Assembly (NCBI RefSeq): GCF_022654015.1
Contig: NZ_CP073063.1
Coordinates: 2,170,001-2,234,000 of the forward strand
DNA from: Brevundimonas diminuta
Lineage (GTDB): Bacteria > Pseudomonadota > Alphaproteobacteria > Caulobacterales > Caulobacteraceae
Length of the DNA: 64,000 bases
Direction: 5' to 3'
The stretch's first letter is position 1; each line of letters begins with the position of its first letter. A program made the translations under genes and the position numbers. The notes beneath the pieces are model-generated. The model made no database searches. It was not told where the DNA came from and saw only the letters and a program-made list of their open reading frames with translations. Below, in pieces: positions 20,599-29,648 of this stretch.

Positions 20599-21235
20599 CC
20601 TTCGCCGTCCCCTCGACCAGGGGCACGAAACGCACTTCCGTCAGGCTTTCGCGGTGGAAGGACCCGTCGCCCTGTCCGACGTAGCGATGCAGCATCTGCA
20701 CCGACGTGCGTCCCACAGGCGCGACCAGCACCCCGTTCGGCTTCAGCTGTTTCAGCAGTTCGGTCGGCTCGGTCGGCGAGGCGGCCGTGACCATGATCCG
20801 GTCGAAGGGCGCCTGTTCGGCCCAACCCAGGCCGCCGTCGCCGTGCTTGGTGATGACGTTCTCGATCTTCAGCACCCGCAATCGGGTTTCCGCCTCGACC
20901 AGCAGACTGCGATACCGCTCCACCGAATAGACATACCGCGCCAATCGGCTCAGCACCGCGCACTGGTATCCGCTGCCCGTGCCGATCTCCAAAACCCGAT
21001 GACGCGCCTGCACCTCCAGCGCCTGAGTCATCAGTCCGACGATATAGGGCTGGCTGATCGTCTGGGCACAGTCGATCGGCAGGGCCTGATCCTCCCACGC
21101 CTGATCCAGAAACTTCTCATGCACGAAGACCGCGCGGTCGATGCTCTCCATCGCCTTCAGCACGCGCGGATCCGTGACCCCCTGCTGCCGCAGCGACAGG
21201 ATCAGCCGCCCGGCCCGGTCGTCGTGCAGGTTCAT
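20591..21235 (-). CDS. pcm: Protein-L-isoaspartate O-methyltransferase
   Basis: Protein of 214 residues that methylates isoaspartyl residues in damaged proteins using SAM, starting their repair. The SAM-binding motif VLEIGTGSGYQCAVLSRLA is near residue 80, preceded by the family motif ..LPIDCAQTISQPYIVGLMTQAL, and DRIMVTAA and LKPNGVLVAPVG follow. Its ATG overlaps the surE stop by 4 bases, so it is coupled to surE. It lies downstream of serS-surE and upstream of the NlpD-like gene. Confidence 0.95.
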   Translation of the reverse strand: MNLHDDRAGRLILSLRQQGVTDPRVLKAMESIDRAVFVHEKFLDQAWEDQALPIDCAQTISQPYIVGLMTQALEVQARHRVLEIGTGSGYQCAVLSRLARYVYSVERYRSLLVEAETRLRVLKIENVITKHGDGGLGWAEQAPFDRIMVTAASPTEPTELLKQLKPNGVLVAPVGRTSVQMLHRYVGQGDGSFHRESLTEVRFVPLVEGTAKEG

Positions 21236-22025
21236 GCGGCGGTCGCCACAGTCTTGGGCGGCGCTCCGCCCAGCACCTTCTTCAGGTCATGCACGCTGGT
21301 CATGTGCGTCAGGTCGATATGCAGCGGCGTGACCGAAATCCGCCCCTCCTCGATGGCCCGCAAATCCGTGCCCTCGGCATGCTCCTGCTTTTCGTCCCGG
21401 AAGCTCATCCAGTAATAGTCCCGTCCGCGCAGGTCCGTGCGCCGCACCGCGTGCATCTCGCCGACGTTGCGGAAGCCTTGGGTCGTCACCTCGACCTGAT
21501 CGACGGCTTCGGGCGGCCGGTTGGGGAAGTTCAGGTTCATCACCACCCCGTTCGCCCATTTCTGGTCCAGCAGCCTGCTGATGATCGCAGGCGCGAAGGC
21601 TTCCGCCGTCTCCCAGTGCGCGACCACCTCGTCGTGGAACCGCTCCAGGCTCTGGCTCAGGGCGATGGAGCGGATGCCGAACGCCATCCCCTGCAAGGCG
21701 CCCGCCACCGTGCCGGAATAGCTGACGTCCTCGCCGATATTGTGCCCGCGATTGACGCCAGACAGCACCAGATCGGGCTTCTCCGGCATCAGATCGTTGA
21801 CCGCCAGCACGACGCAGTCGGTCGGCGTCCCCGTCACCGCGAACCGCTTCTCGCCCAGGTTCAGCACCCGCAGCGGTTCGGTCAGGGTGATCCCGCGCCC
21901 CTTGCCCGACTGCTCGACCGCGGGCGCACACACCCACACGTCGTCGCTCAGGGTCCGCGCGATCCGCTCTAGGCACTCCAGGCCTTCGGCCTCGATCCCG
22001 TCGTCGTTGGTCAGAAGAATTCGCA

Positions 22026-22026
<1 letters not shown>
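21232..22026 (-). CDS. surE: SurE, 5'/3'-nucleotidase
   Basis: Protein of 264 residues. SurE is a metal-dependent phosphatase acting on nucleoside monophosphates and short polyphosphates. The N-terminal MRILLTNDDGIEAEGL carries the Asp-Asp metal ligands (residues 8-9), and LSGVNRGHNIGEDVSYSGTVAGA (near 92-115) carries the Asn ligand. The ATG at 22026 shares one base with the serS stop (TGATG). An open frame continues upstream inside serS but is not homologous to SurE. Confidence 0.96.
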
Positions 22027-23441
<1,415 letters not shown>

Positions 23442-23506
23442 CTAGGCGGGAGAAGCCGAACGCTCTACCCGCCCACGCGGAATCGGGCAACGCGGGAAGC
23501 TCGCAT

Positions 23507-23656
23507 CATCGTCTCCTCCCCGCTCTGCGGGGAGGGGGACCGCGAAGCGGTGGAGGGGCTCTTAACGTCTCACGGGCGCCTGCGATGCAGTGAAGAGCCC
23601 CTCCGTCTCTCCGCTATGCTTCGAGCCACCTCCCCATGAATGGGGAGGAGACGATG
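23507..23656. repeat. Large imperfect palindromic intergenic repeat
   Basis: CATCGTCTCCTCCCC (23507-23521) is perfectly complementary to GGGGAGGAGACGATG (23642-23656), and GGAGGGGCTCTT (23552-23563) to AAGAGCCCCTCC (23593-23604). Smaller hairpins lie between, such as the CCCCGC..GCGGGG next to the left arm and CCGCGAAGCGG. The whole could form a ~150-nt cruciform or RNA hairpin. It resembles dispersed palindromic elements in Caulobacterales intergenic regions. It sits upstream of serS, between divergent genes. Confidence 0.7.
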
Positions 23657-24200
23657 CTCCGCCATCGCAATGTCGCTGGTCCATCCGAAGCGATTTCAAC
23701 CGCTTGCCGATTTATGTCCCCCGTCTCCCGTCCACGAGGTCAAACGACCCCATAATAGCCCCGTCTCGTCGCATGGAGGGCTCGCCTGGCCTGCGACCTT
23801 GCGGCGGCGAGAGCGGATGGAACGGGGGCGATGGTGAAATCCCATCGCGGCGCCGGGGCTGATCGGCCGGGGAATCGCCCCGGCGTCCGCAGTCGCGTCG
23901 CAGGGTCGAGGGGCATACTCGCCCAAACGGGGATCGGGGATCGCTGCTCCGACCCGCCCGTCGCAGGCTTATGGGGTTAGGCGATGAGACCGCCACCGCT
24001 CGGCGCCCCGAGCTTGCAGGCCAACCTTCCGCGCGGAGCGTCATACCCTTCGTCGAAACGGTAACACCACAACAGAACTCCGGGCGAAGGCCCGGTGCTC
24101 CGCCCAGCCCTCTTTCAACCTCGTGGCGAATGCCCGAGGGCGCCTTCGCACGTCCAAACATCCCATTCACCCGCCCTAGAATCGCGCCTACAACCGAACC
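23657..24200. other. 544-base stretch without a credible gene
   Basis: Lies between the palindromic repeat upstream of serS and the start of the patatin gene. Open frames here on both strands lack ribosome sites and recognisable domains. The stretch contains a strongly folded segment (23789-23968, listed separately), a CTCGG/CCGAG hairpin at 23999-24012 and a CCGGGC-GAAG-GCCCGG hairpin at 24080-24095. I found no match to the tmRNA tag frame, RNase P, SRP RNA or a riboswitch that I could defend. Confidence 0.6.
23789..23968 (+). ncRNA. Candidate structured RNA or leader, family unknown
   Basis: A set of nested complementary blocks: GCCTGCGAC (23789-23797) pairs with GTCGCAGGC (23960-23968) and, alternatively, its CCTGCGAC with GTCGCAGG (23897-23904); GCGGA (23813-23817) with TCCGC (23886-23890); GCGATGG-TGAAATC-CCATCGC (23828-23848); CGCCGGGGC with GCCCCGGCG (23851-23885); GGGTCG (23903-23908) with CGACCC (23950-23955). 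The two alternatives for the outer stem would be mutually exclusive folds. The strand is uncertain because the stems also form in the complement. It could be a leader of the patatin gene, a small RNA, or only DNA structure. Confidence 0.35.
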
Positions 24201-25931
24201 ATGGCCACGCTTCGCCCCGACACGCTGGCGACCTCGCTCGCGCGCATCTTCGAAGGTCGCATGGTCGACCGGGCCAGCTGGTTCGCGCTGACCGGCGGCG
24301 AGCCCCTGTTCACCGAGGGCGATCCGGCCGACACCCTGTATCTGGTGCGCTCCGGCCGTCTGGGCGTGTTTCGGATGGAAGCGGATCAACCGCCGCACAT
24401 GCTGGGCGTGGTCAAGGCGGGCGAGCCGGTGGGTGAGATGGCCATGCTGGCCGGCACGCCGCACACCGCCACCGTCGTCGCCCTGAGGGACAGCGAGATT
24501 CTGGCCCTGCCGCGCGAAGCCTTCTTCGAGGCCGCCCGCACCGAGCCGGACCTGATGGTCGAACTGTCGCGGCTGATGATCCACCGCGCCCGCGAACGCA
24601 CGGCCGGCGCGTCCGAGCCCAGCGTCTTCGGCTTCGTCTCGGCCCGCCCACGCCCCATCCGCGCCTTCGTCGAACGCATCGCCGCCGCCATCCAGGCCAT
24701 GGGTTTCACCTGTCAGGTCATCGACCAGTCGGCCCTGGCCTCGGCGTCCGAGTGGTTCAGCCGGGTGGAGGGCGACCACGACTATGTCCTTTATGTCGCC
24801 GAACAGGATCAGCCCGCCTGGGCCAGTTTGTGCGCGCGTCAGGTGGACCGGATGTTCATCGTCGGCAGCGGCCTTCTGGCGCCGCCGTCCGCCGTGCCGC
24901 GCCGGGCGGGCTTCGGCGACGGCCGCCGCCTGACCGACCTGATCCTGCTGCGCGATCCGCGCATGCATCATCCGGCCAACACCCGCGTCTGGCTGGATGC
25001 GCTACAGCCCGATCGCTGGTTCCATTGCGTCGAAGGACTGGCCAAGGACGCCGAGCGGATCGCCCGCGTCGTCACCGGCACGGCGGTCGGCCTCGTCTTG
25101 TCCGGCGGCGGCGCGCGGGCCTATTGCCACATCGGCGCGATCAGGGCCCTGGAAGAGGCCAAGGTCCCCATCGACTTCGCGGGCGGCGCCTCCATGGGCG
25201 CGGTCGTCGCGGCCGGCCCGGCCCTGGGCTGGTCCTTCGAACGGCTGGATTTCGAGATTCGGCGCGCCTTCGTCGAGTCCGATCCGCTGTCGGACCTCGC
25301 CGTGCCGATCATCGCCATGTCCCGCGCCCGCAAGGTCGCCCGTTTGCTGGAGCAGGCTTACGGCGACATCGATCTGGCGGACCTGGCCCTGCCCTTCTTC
25401 GCCGTCTCTTCGAACCTGACCTCGGGCCGAATCGAGGCCCATCGCACGGGCCTGATGCGGCGGGCCATGCGCGCCTCCATCGCCATTCCCGGCGTCCTGC
25501 CGCCGGTCGTGATGGACGGTCAGGTGTTGGTGGACGGCGCCGTTTTGAAGAACTTCCCCACCAGCGTCATGCGTCAACTGAACAGCGGCCCGATCATCGG
25601 CGTCGACATGTCCCAGACGCGCGGCGTCGATCCCCAGGCGCTGGAGAATCCGCCGTCCTGGTGGAAATGGGTCCTGTCCGGCGCCTGGAAGGCCGGCCCG
25701 CCCATCGTTTCCATCCTGATGCGCTCGGCGACCATCACCACCGACGCCGAGATGACCCAGTCGCGCGCCGACGCCGACATTCTGGTCCTGCCTCATGTCG
25801 CCGGCAGCGACATTCGCGACTGGAAGACCTACGACGGCCCCGTCGCCACAGGCTATGAGGCGATGAAGGCGGCGCTTGCCGAACTGACCGTCCCCGTCAC
25901 CCACCTGCGGCGACGGGTTCCGGTCCTTTAG
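24201..25931 (+). CDS. Patatin-like phospholipase with N-terminal cyclic-nucleotide-binding domain
   Basis: Protein of 576 residues. Residues ~20-135 form a cNMP-binding-type beta barrel (FTEGDPADTLYLVRSGRLGV, PVGEMAMLAG). A linker follows, then a patatin domain (about 295-460) with oxyanion loop SGGGARAYCHIGA, nucleophile S331 in GASMG and the catalytic Asp in D445-G-A. This is the architecture of NTE-type lysophospholipases, which hydrolyse (lyso)phospholipids at the membrane. The barrel may sense cyclic nucleotide, but the phosphate-binding Arg is not obvious. It ends 1 base from the convergent aminopeptidase gene. Confidence 0.88.
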   Translation: MATLRPDTLATSLARIFEGRMVDRASWFALTGGEPLFTEGDPADTLYLVRSGRLGVFRMEADQPPHMLGVVKAGEPVGEMAMLAGTPHTATVVALRDSEILALPREAFFEAARTEPDLMVELSRLMIHRARERTAGASEPSVFGFVSARPRPIRAFVERIAAAIQAMGFTCQVIDQSALASASEWFSRVEGDHDYVLYVAEQDQPAWASLCARQVDRMFIVGSGLLAPPSAVPRRAGFGDGRRLTDLILLRDPRMHHPANTRVWLDALQPDRWFHCVEGLAKDAERIARVVTGTAVGLVLSGGGARAYCHIGAIRALEEAKVPIDFAGGASMGAVVAAGPALGWSFERLDFEIRRAFVESDPLSDLAVPIIAMSRARKVARLLEQAYGDIDLADLALPFFAVSSNLTSGRIEAHRTGLMRRAMRASIAIPGVLPPVVMDGQVLVDGAVLKNFPTSVMRQLNSGPIIGVDMSQTRGVDPQALENPPSWWKWVLSGAWKAGPPIVSILMRSATITTDAEMTQSRADADILVLPHVAGSDIRDWKTYDGPVATGYEAMKAALAELTVPVTHLRRRVPVL

Positions 25932-25932
25932 G

Positions 25933-27738
25933 TCACAGCGGCGCGCAGGCCCGCTTTAGCCAGTCCAGCGCCTCGCCGTCGATCAACGGCCCGACCTTGG
26001 CCAGCGTTTCGGCGTGATAGGCGTCGATATAGGCCCGCTCGTCCGGCGTCAGCATCTCGACCGCGATCAGCTTGCGATCGATGGGCGCGAACGTCAGCTG
26101 CTCGAACCCGTGCATCGGTCGCTCGCCGCCCTCGGGGACCACCGCCGGCGTCACCACCTGCAGGGTCTCGATGCGGATGCCCCAGTGGCCTTCGCGGTAA
26201 TAGCCGGGCTCGTTGGACAGGATCATCCCTTCCAACAGCGGCTGGGACGTGCCCCATTTCGCGATCCGCTGCGGCCCCTCGTGGACCCCCAGATAGCTGC
26301 CGACGCCGTGACCGGTGCCGTGATCGTAATCCAGCCCCGCCGCCCACATCGGCGCCCTGGCGATAGCGTCCAGCGCCATGCCGCTGGTCCCGGCCGGGAA
26401 GCGGATCGTCGCCATGGCGATATGCGCTTTCAACACCAGCGTGAACTTGTGGCGCTGGTCCTCGCTCGGCTCGCCCACCGCCATGGTGCGGGTCACGTCG
26501 GTCGTGCCGTCCAGATACTGGCCGCCGCCGTCCACCAGCAGCAGCGAGCCCTTCTCGACCTTGCGAATGCTGGCGCCGACCGGCTTGTAATGCGGCAAGG
26601 CCCCGTTCGGCCCAGCCCCGGCGATGGTGTCGAAGCTCAGGTCTTTCAGCGCGCCGGTCTCCTCGCGGAATCGCTCCAGCGCCTCGACCACTTCGCGCTC
26701 GTCCGGCAGGGTCTCCTGCACCACGGTGTCGACCCAGTGCAGGAACCGGCTCAGCGCCGCGCCGTCGCGGATATGCGCCTGACGGCTGCCCTCAATCTCC
26801 ACCGCATTCTTGGCGGCTCGAGGAATGGCGCAGGGGTCCATAGCCCGCACCACCGTCGCGCCCGCCGCGTCCAGCCGGTCGAAATACCAGGCCGAGGACA
26901 GAGACGGATCGATCATGACCTTTTGGCCCGACAGCCCGTCCAGCGTCGCAGGCAGCTGCTCGGTCGCCTCGATGCGAACATCGTCGCCCAGCCAGCCCGG
27001 CAAAGCATTCGTCACCTTGGCCGGGTCCAGGAACAGCCGCGCCTTGCCGTCCGCCGCCAGAATGGCCTGACCGATCGGCAGAGGCGAACGGATCACGTCC
27101 CCGCCGCGCACATTGAACAGCCAGGCGATCGACATCGGCGCCGTCAGCACCACCGCATCTGCGCCGGCGTCCGCCACGGCCTTGCCGATCCGCGCCCGCT
27201 TCGTTGCATGGCTCTCTCCGGAATAGGCGTCCTCATGCGGCACGACCGGCGCCGTCGGCTGGGCCGGACGATCGGCGCCCCAGGCCAAATCCAGCGGATT
27301 GGCCTCCACGGCGCGCAACTCGGCCCCCGCCTTCTGCGCCGCCGCCTTCAATGCCACGAGCGCGTCGGGGCTGTGCAGACGCGGATCGTAACCGATCACC
27401 GCCCCCTTCGCCGCCGTCTCCAGATAGGCGGCGACCTCGGTCAGATCGCGCTGCTCGAAAAGCGCCGGATCGGTCTGGGCCTTCACCTGAACGGTGTAGC
27501 GGCCGTCGGTGAACATGCTGGCCCGATCCTGGAACACCACCGCCGCCCCGGCCGAGCCGGTGAAGCCGGTCGCCCAGGCCAGGCGCTCGTTCGCGTCCGG
27601 CAGATATTCGTTCTGATGCTCGTCCTCATGCGGGATCAGAAACCCGTCCAGCCCCTGCTTGGCCATTTCGGCGCGCAGCAGCGGCAGGTGCTTGGCCCCA
27701 AAGGACGGGTCGGTCGTCTCGTCAAAAGTCTGGCGCAT
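25933..27738 (-). CDS. pepP: Xaa-Pro aminopeptidase (M24B)
   Basis: Protein of 601 residues in the three-domain form: two creatinase-like N-terminal domains (to about residue 310) and a C-terminal pita-bread metallopeptidase. Metal ligands are visible as DGGGQYLDGTTDVTRT, HGTGHGVGSYLGVHEGP and LSNEPGYYREGHWGIRIET. It removes N-terminal residues that precede proline, in the cytoplasm. Nine bases separate it from prmA upstream on the same strand. Confidence 0.93.
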   Translation of the reverse strand: MRQTFDETTDPSFGAKHLPLLRAEMAKQGLDGFLIPHEDEHQNEYLPDANERLAWATGFTGSAGAAVVFQDRASMFTDGRYTVQVKAQTDPALFEQRDLTEVAAYLETAAKGAVIGYDPRLHSPDALVALKAAAQKAGAELRAVEANPLDLAWGADRPAQPTAPVVPHEDAYSGESHATKRARIGKAVADAGADAVVLTAPMSIAWLFNVRGGDVIRSPLPIGQAILAADGKARLFLDPAKVTNALPGWLGDDVRIEATEQLPATLDGLSGQKVMIDPSLSSAWYFDRLDAAGATVVRAMDPCAIPRAAKNAVEIEGSRQAHIRDGAALSRFLHWVDTVVQETLPDEREVVEALERFREETGALKDLSFDTIAGAGPNGALPHYKPVGASIRKVEKGSLLLVDGGGQYLDGTTDVTRTMAVGEPSEDQRHKFTLVLKAHIAMATIRFPAGTSGMALDAIARAPMWAAGLDYDHGTGHGVGSYLGVHEGPQRIAKWGTSQPLLEGMILSNEPGYYREGHWGIRIETLQVVTPAVVPEGGERPMHGFEQLTFAPIDRKLIAVEMLTPDERAYIDAYHAETLAKVGPLIDGEALDWLKRACAPL

Positions 27739-27747
27739 GATCGATCC

Positions 27748-28611
27748 TCAGCCCTTGCGCAGTTGCAGGGCGCTCCAGGCGTCGTGATGGATGGTCTGCT
27801 CGACCGTAAAGCCCAGCGGCAGATAGGCCTCCAGCACACGCTCTTCCTGCGTGCGCAGCAGGCCGGACAGAATCGCGACCCCGCCGCTCTTCAGCGCAGC
27901 CCCGATCTCGGGCGCCAGATGCACCAGCGGCGCGGCCAGGATGTTGGCGAACACCAGGTCATAAGGCTGATGCTGGGCGATGCGCGGATCGCTGAGACCA
28001 TCGGCGAAATAGAAGTCGCACTTGGCCTCATTGATCTCGGCGTTCTCGTTGGCGATCCGGGCCGAGGGCTCGTCGATGTCGGTGCCGACGGCGATGGGCG
28101 TGCCCGTCTTGGCCGCCGCGATCGCCAGCACGCCCGTGCCGCAGCCCACGTCCAGCACCTTATCGAAGCTTTCGGTCTCCAGCAGCTTGTCGAACGCCTC
28201 CAGGCAGCCGACCGTCGTGCCATGGTGACCCGTGCCGAAGGCGGCGCCGGCGTCGATCTTCAGCGTGACGCGGCCTTCGGGCACCTTGCCCTGATCGTGC
28301 GCGCCATAGACGAAGAACCGTCCGGCCTCGACCGGCGGCAGGCCCGACAGCGACATGGCCAGCCAGTCAGCGTCTGCCAGCTTCTCCACCAGCACCGTCA
28401 CCGGATAGCCCGCCAGCACCGCCTTCAGCCCCTCGACCTCGTCATCGGTCGTGGGGAAGGCGTCGATGCGCCAGACGTCATTGTCCTCGTCCTCTTCCAG
28501 GATCGAATAGGTCGCGCCTTCCAGTCGCGGATCGGCGTCTACGGCCTCTGCGGCGGCCTCGGCGGCGGCGCGCGGGCCGCGTGCGATTATCTGAAGTGCG
28601 GACTCGGACAT
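27748..28611 (-). CDS. prmA: Ribosomal protein L11 methyltransferase
   Basis: Protein of 287 residues. The N-terminal ~120 residues are the L11-recognition domain; the C-terminal part is a Rossmann methyltransferase with [38 protein letters not shown] (near residue 155) and [14 protein letters not shown]. It trimethylates ribosomal protein L11. It probably shares a transcript with pepP and is divergent from the Ala/Lys/Pro-rich gene. Confidence 0.94.
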   Translation of the reverse strand: MSESALQIIARGPRAAAEAAAEAVDADPRLEGATYSILEEDEDNDVWRIDAFPTTDDEVEGLKAVLAGYPVTVLVEKLADADWLAMSLSGLPPVEAGRFFVYGAHDQGKVPEGRVTLKIDAGAAFGTGHHGTTVGCLEAFDKLLETESFDKVLDVGCGTGVLAIAAAKTGTPIAVGTDIDEPSARIANENAEINEAKCDFYFADGLSDPRIAQHQPYDLVFANILAAPLVHLAPEIGAALKSGGVAILSGLLRTQEERVLEAYLPLGFTVEQTIHHDAWSALQLRKG

Positions 28612-28705
28612 TTTTCAAACACCGGTAATATGGCGAATCGTAGCGATCCGGTGCTGAACGCCCGTCGCCGCCGCGTTTTTATCAAACCGAGGGGTCGGGG
28701 AATAC

Positions 28706-29401
28706 ATGGCCAAGTCACCGTCTACGTCTAAACCTGCGTCGCCAAAGCCGGCGACCGCCGCTTCCAAGCCTAAAGCCGCGCCGAAGTCGAGCGCCGTGAA
28801 GATCGCCGCCGAGAAAACCGCTGCGCCCAAGGCCGTGGCAAAGCCGGCGGCCGCTGCGCCGAAGCCCGCCGCCGCCAAGGCTGTCGCACCCAAGGCTGCG
28901 GCGCCCAAAACCGCCGCCCCCAAGGCTGCCGCTAAGCCGGTCGCCGCCAAGGCCGCAACCAAGCCGAAAACCGCCCCTGCCCCCAAGGCGGCTCCAAAAG
29001 CCGCGTCCAAAGCCGCCGCCCCCAAGCCCGCCGCCGCCAAGACCCCAGTGAAGGCTGCGGCTCCGAAAGCGGCCGCCGCGAAGGCGACGACGGCGAAGCC
29101 CGCAGCGACCAAAACCGCTGCGCCCAAGGCCGCCGCTTCGAAACCCGCCGCCGCCCCGAAGGCTGCGCCTGTCGCCAAGCCGGCCGCAGCAGCGCCCAAG
29201 CCTGCGGACCCCGTCGCCGCGCCCAAGCCCGCCGCTGCGCCCGCACCCGCTGCTGCGCCCGCCGCTGCGGCGCCCGCGCCGATGCCGGCTTCCGCTGCCA
29301 AGCCGGTCGAAGCCCCCAAGCCGGCGCCGGCGCCCGCCGCCAAGCCCGAGGAAAAGGGCTTCTTCGCCAAACTGGGCGACATGATCTTCGGCAAGCGCTG
29401 A
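28706..29401 (+). CDS. Ala/Lys/Pro-rich repetitive protein, histone H1-like
   Basis: Protein of 231 residues, almost entirely Ala, Lys and Pro, built of degenerate AAPK/KPAA/KAAA units. The charge is strongly positive up to about residue 170, then more Ala/Pro with few charges. The last ~18 residues differ: EEKGFFAKLGDMIFGKR is a short amphipathic, aromatic segment. The composition resembles bacterial H1-like DNA-binding tails, so nucleoid binding is possible, but low-complexity sequence of this type is also found in envelope linkers. No signal peptide is seen. A strong terminator follows. Repeats of this kind change length easily between strains. Confidence 0.7.
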   Translation: MAKSPSTSKPASPKPATAASKPKAAPKSSAVKIAAEKTAAPKAVAKPAAAAPKPAAAKAVAPKAAAPKTAAPKAAAKPVAAKAATKPKTAPAPKAAPKAASKAAAPKPAAAKTPVKAAAPKAAAAKATTAKPAATKTAAPKAAASKPAAAPKAAPVAKPAAAAPKPADPVAAPKPAAAPAPAAAPAAAAPAPMPASAAKPVEAPKPAPAPAAKPEEKGFFAKLGDMIFGKR

Positions 29402-29426
29402 TCGCACTTTCTCTCTGATCCAGCAG

Positions 29427-29460
29427 ATCGCCGGACGGCTCGCCCGTCCGGCGATTTTCG
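29427..29460 (+). terminator. Rho-independent terminator
   Basis: A 12-bp perfect stem (29427-29438 with 29444-29455) with the arm ATCGCCGGACGG and a 5-base loop, followed by TTTCGTTT. It starts 26 bases after the stop of the Ala/Lys/Pro-rich gene and isolates it from the RNA helicase promoter. Confidence 0.85.
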
Positions 29461-29514
29461 TTTGCGGGCCGCATTTTACGGCCGGCGACCTGCTGAGCGA
29501 AAAACCAGGAATAC

Positions 29515-29542
29515 TTGACTTCTGCGCAGGGGCTTCTATATG
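29515..29542 (+). promoter_or_regulatory. Housekeeping-type promoter of the RNA helicase gene
   Basis: TTGACT (29515-29520) and TATATG (29537-29542) are separated by 16 bases, close to the sigma-70/RpoD consensus and much stronger than most sites in this window. A C-run follows directly, and the start codon lies about 105 bases downstream, so the transcript would have a leader of roughly 95-100 nt. Confidence 0.7.
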
Positions 29543-29648
29543 CCCCCCCCAGCCTCGGGACAGGTCTGCGATACGCGCCGCCCGCTCGCCCGAAGAGGGG
29601 CGGTTCCGTCGCTGCTATGCACGCAGACGCTTTCTCTCCCAAGGATTC

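Noticed and set aside
23821..23910. Possible FMN or cobalamin riboswitch, suggested by GGTGAAATCC
   Set aside because: Only this short GGTGAAATCC hairpin resembles either family. The second conserved domain of the FMN element and the B12 box are absent, and the downstream gene is a lipase.
23657..24200. tmRNA, RNase P RNA, 6S or SRP RNA
   Set aside because: No tag-peptide frame, T-arm with CCA end, GAGGAAAGTCC block or SRP tetraloop motif was found on either strand.
23712..24971. Minus-strand open frame overlapping the folded segment and patatin gene
   Set aside because: Overlaps the well-supported patatin gene; no ribosome site or domain.
26014..28731. Very long open frame (about 900 codons) on the plus strand
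   Set aside because: It is antisense to pepP and prmA, which carry all their family motifs; the frame is open only because of high GC content.
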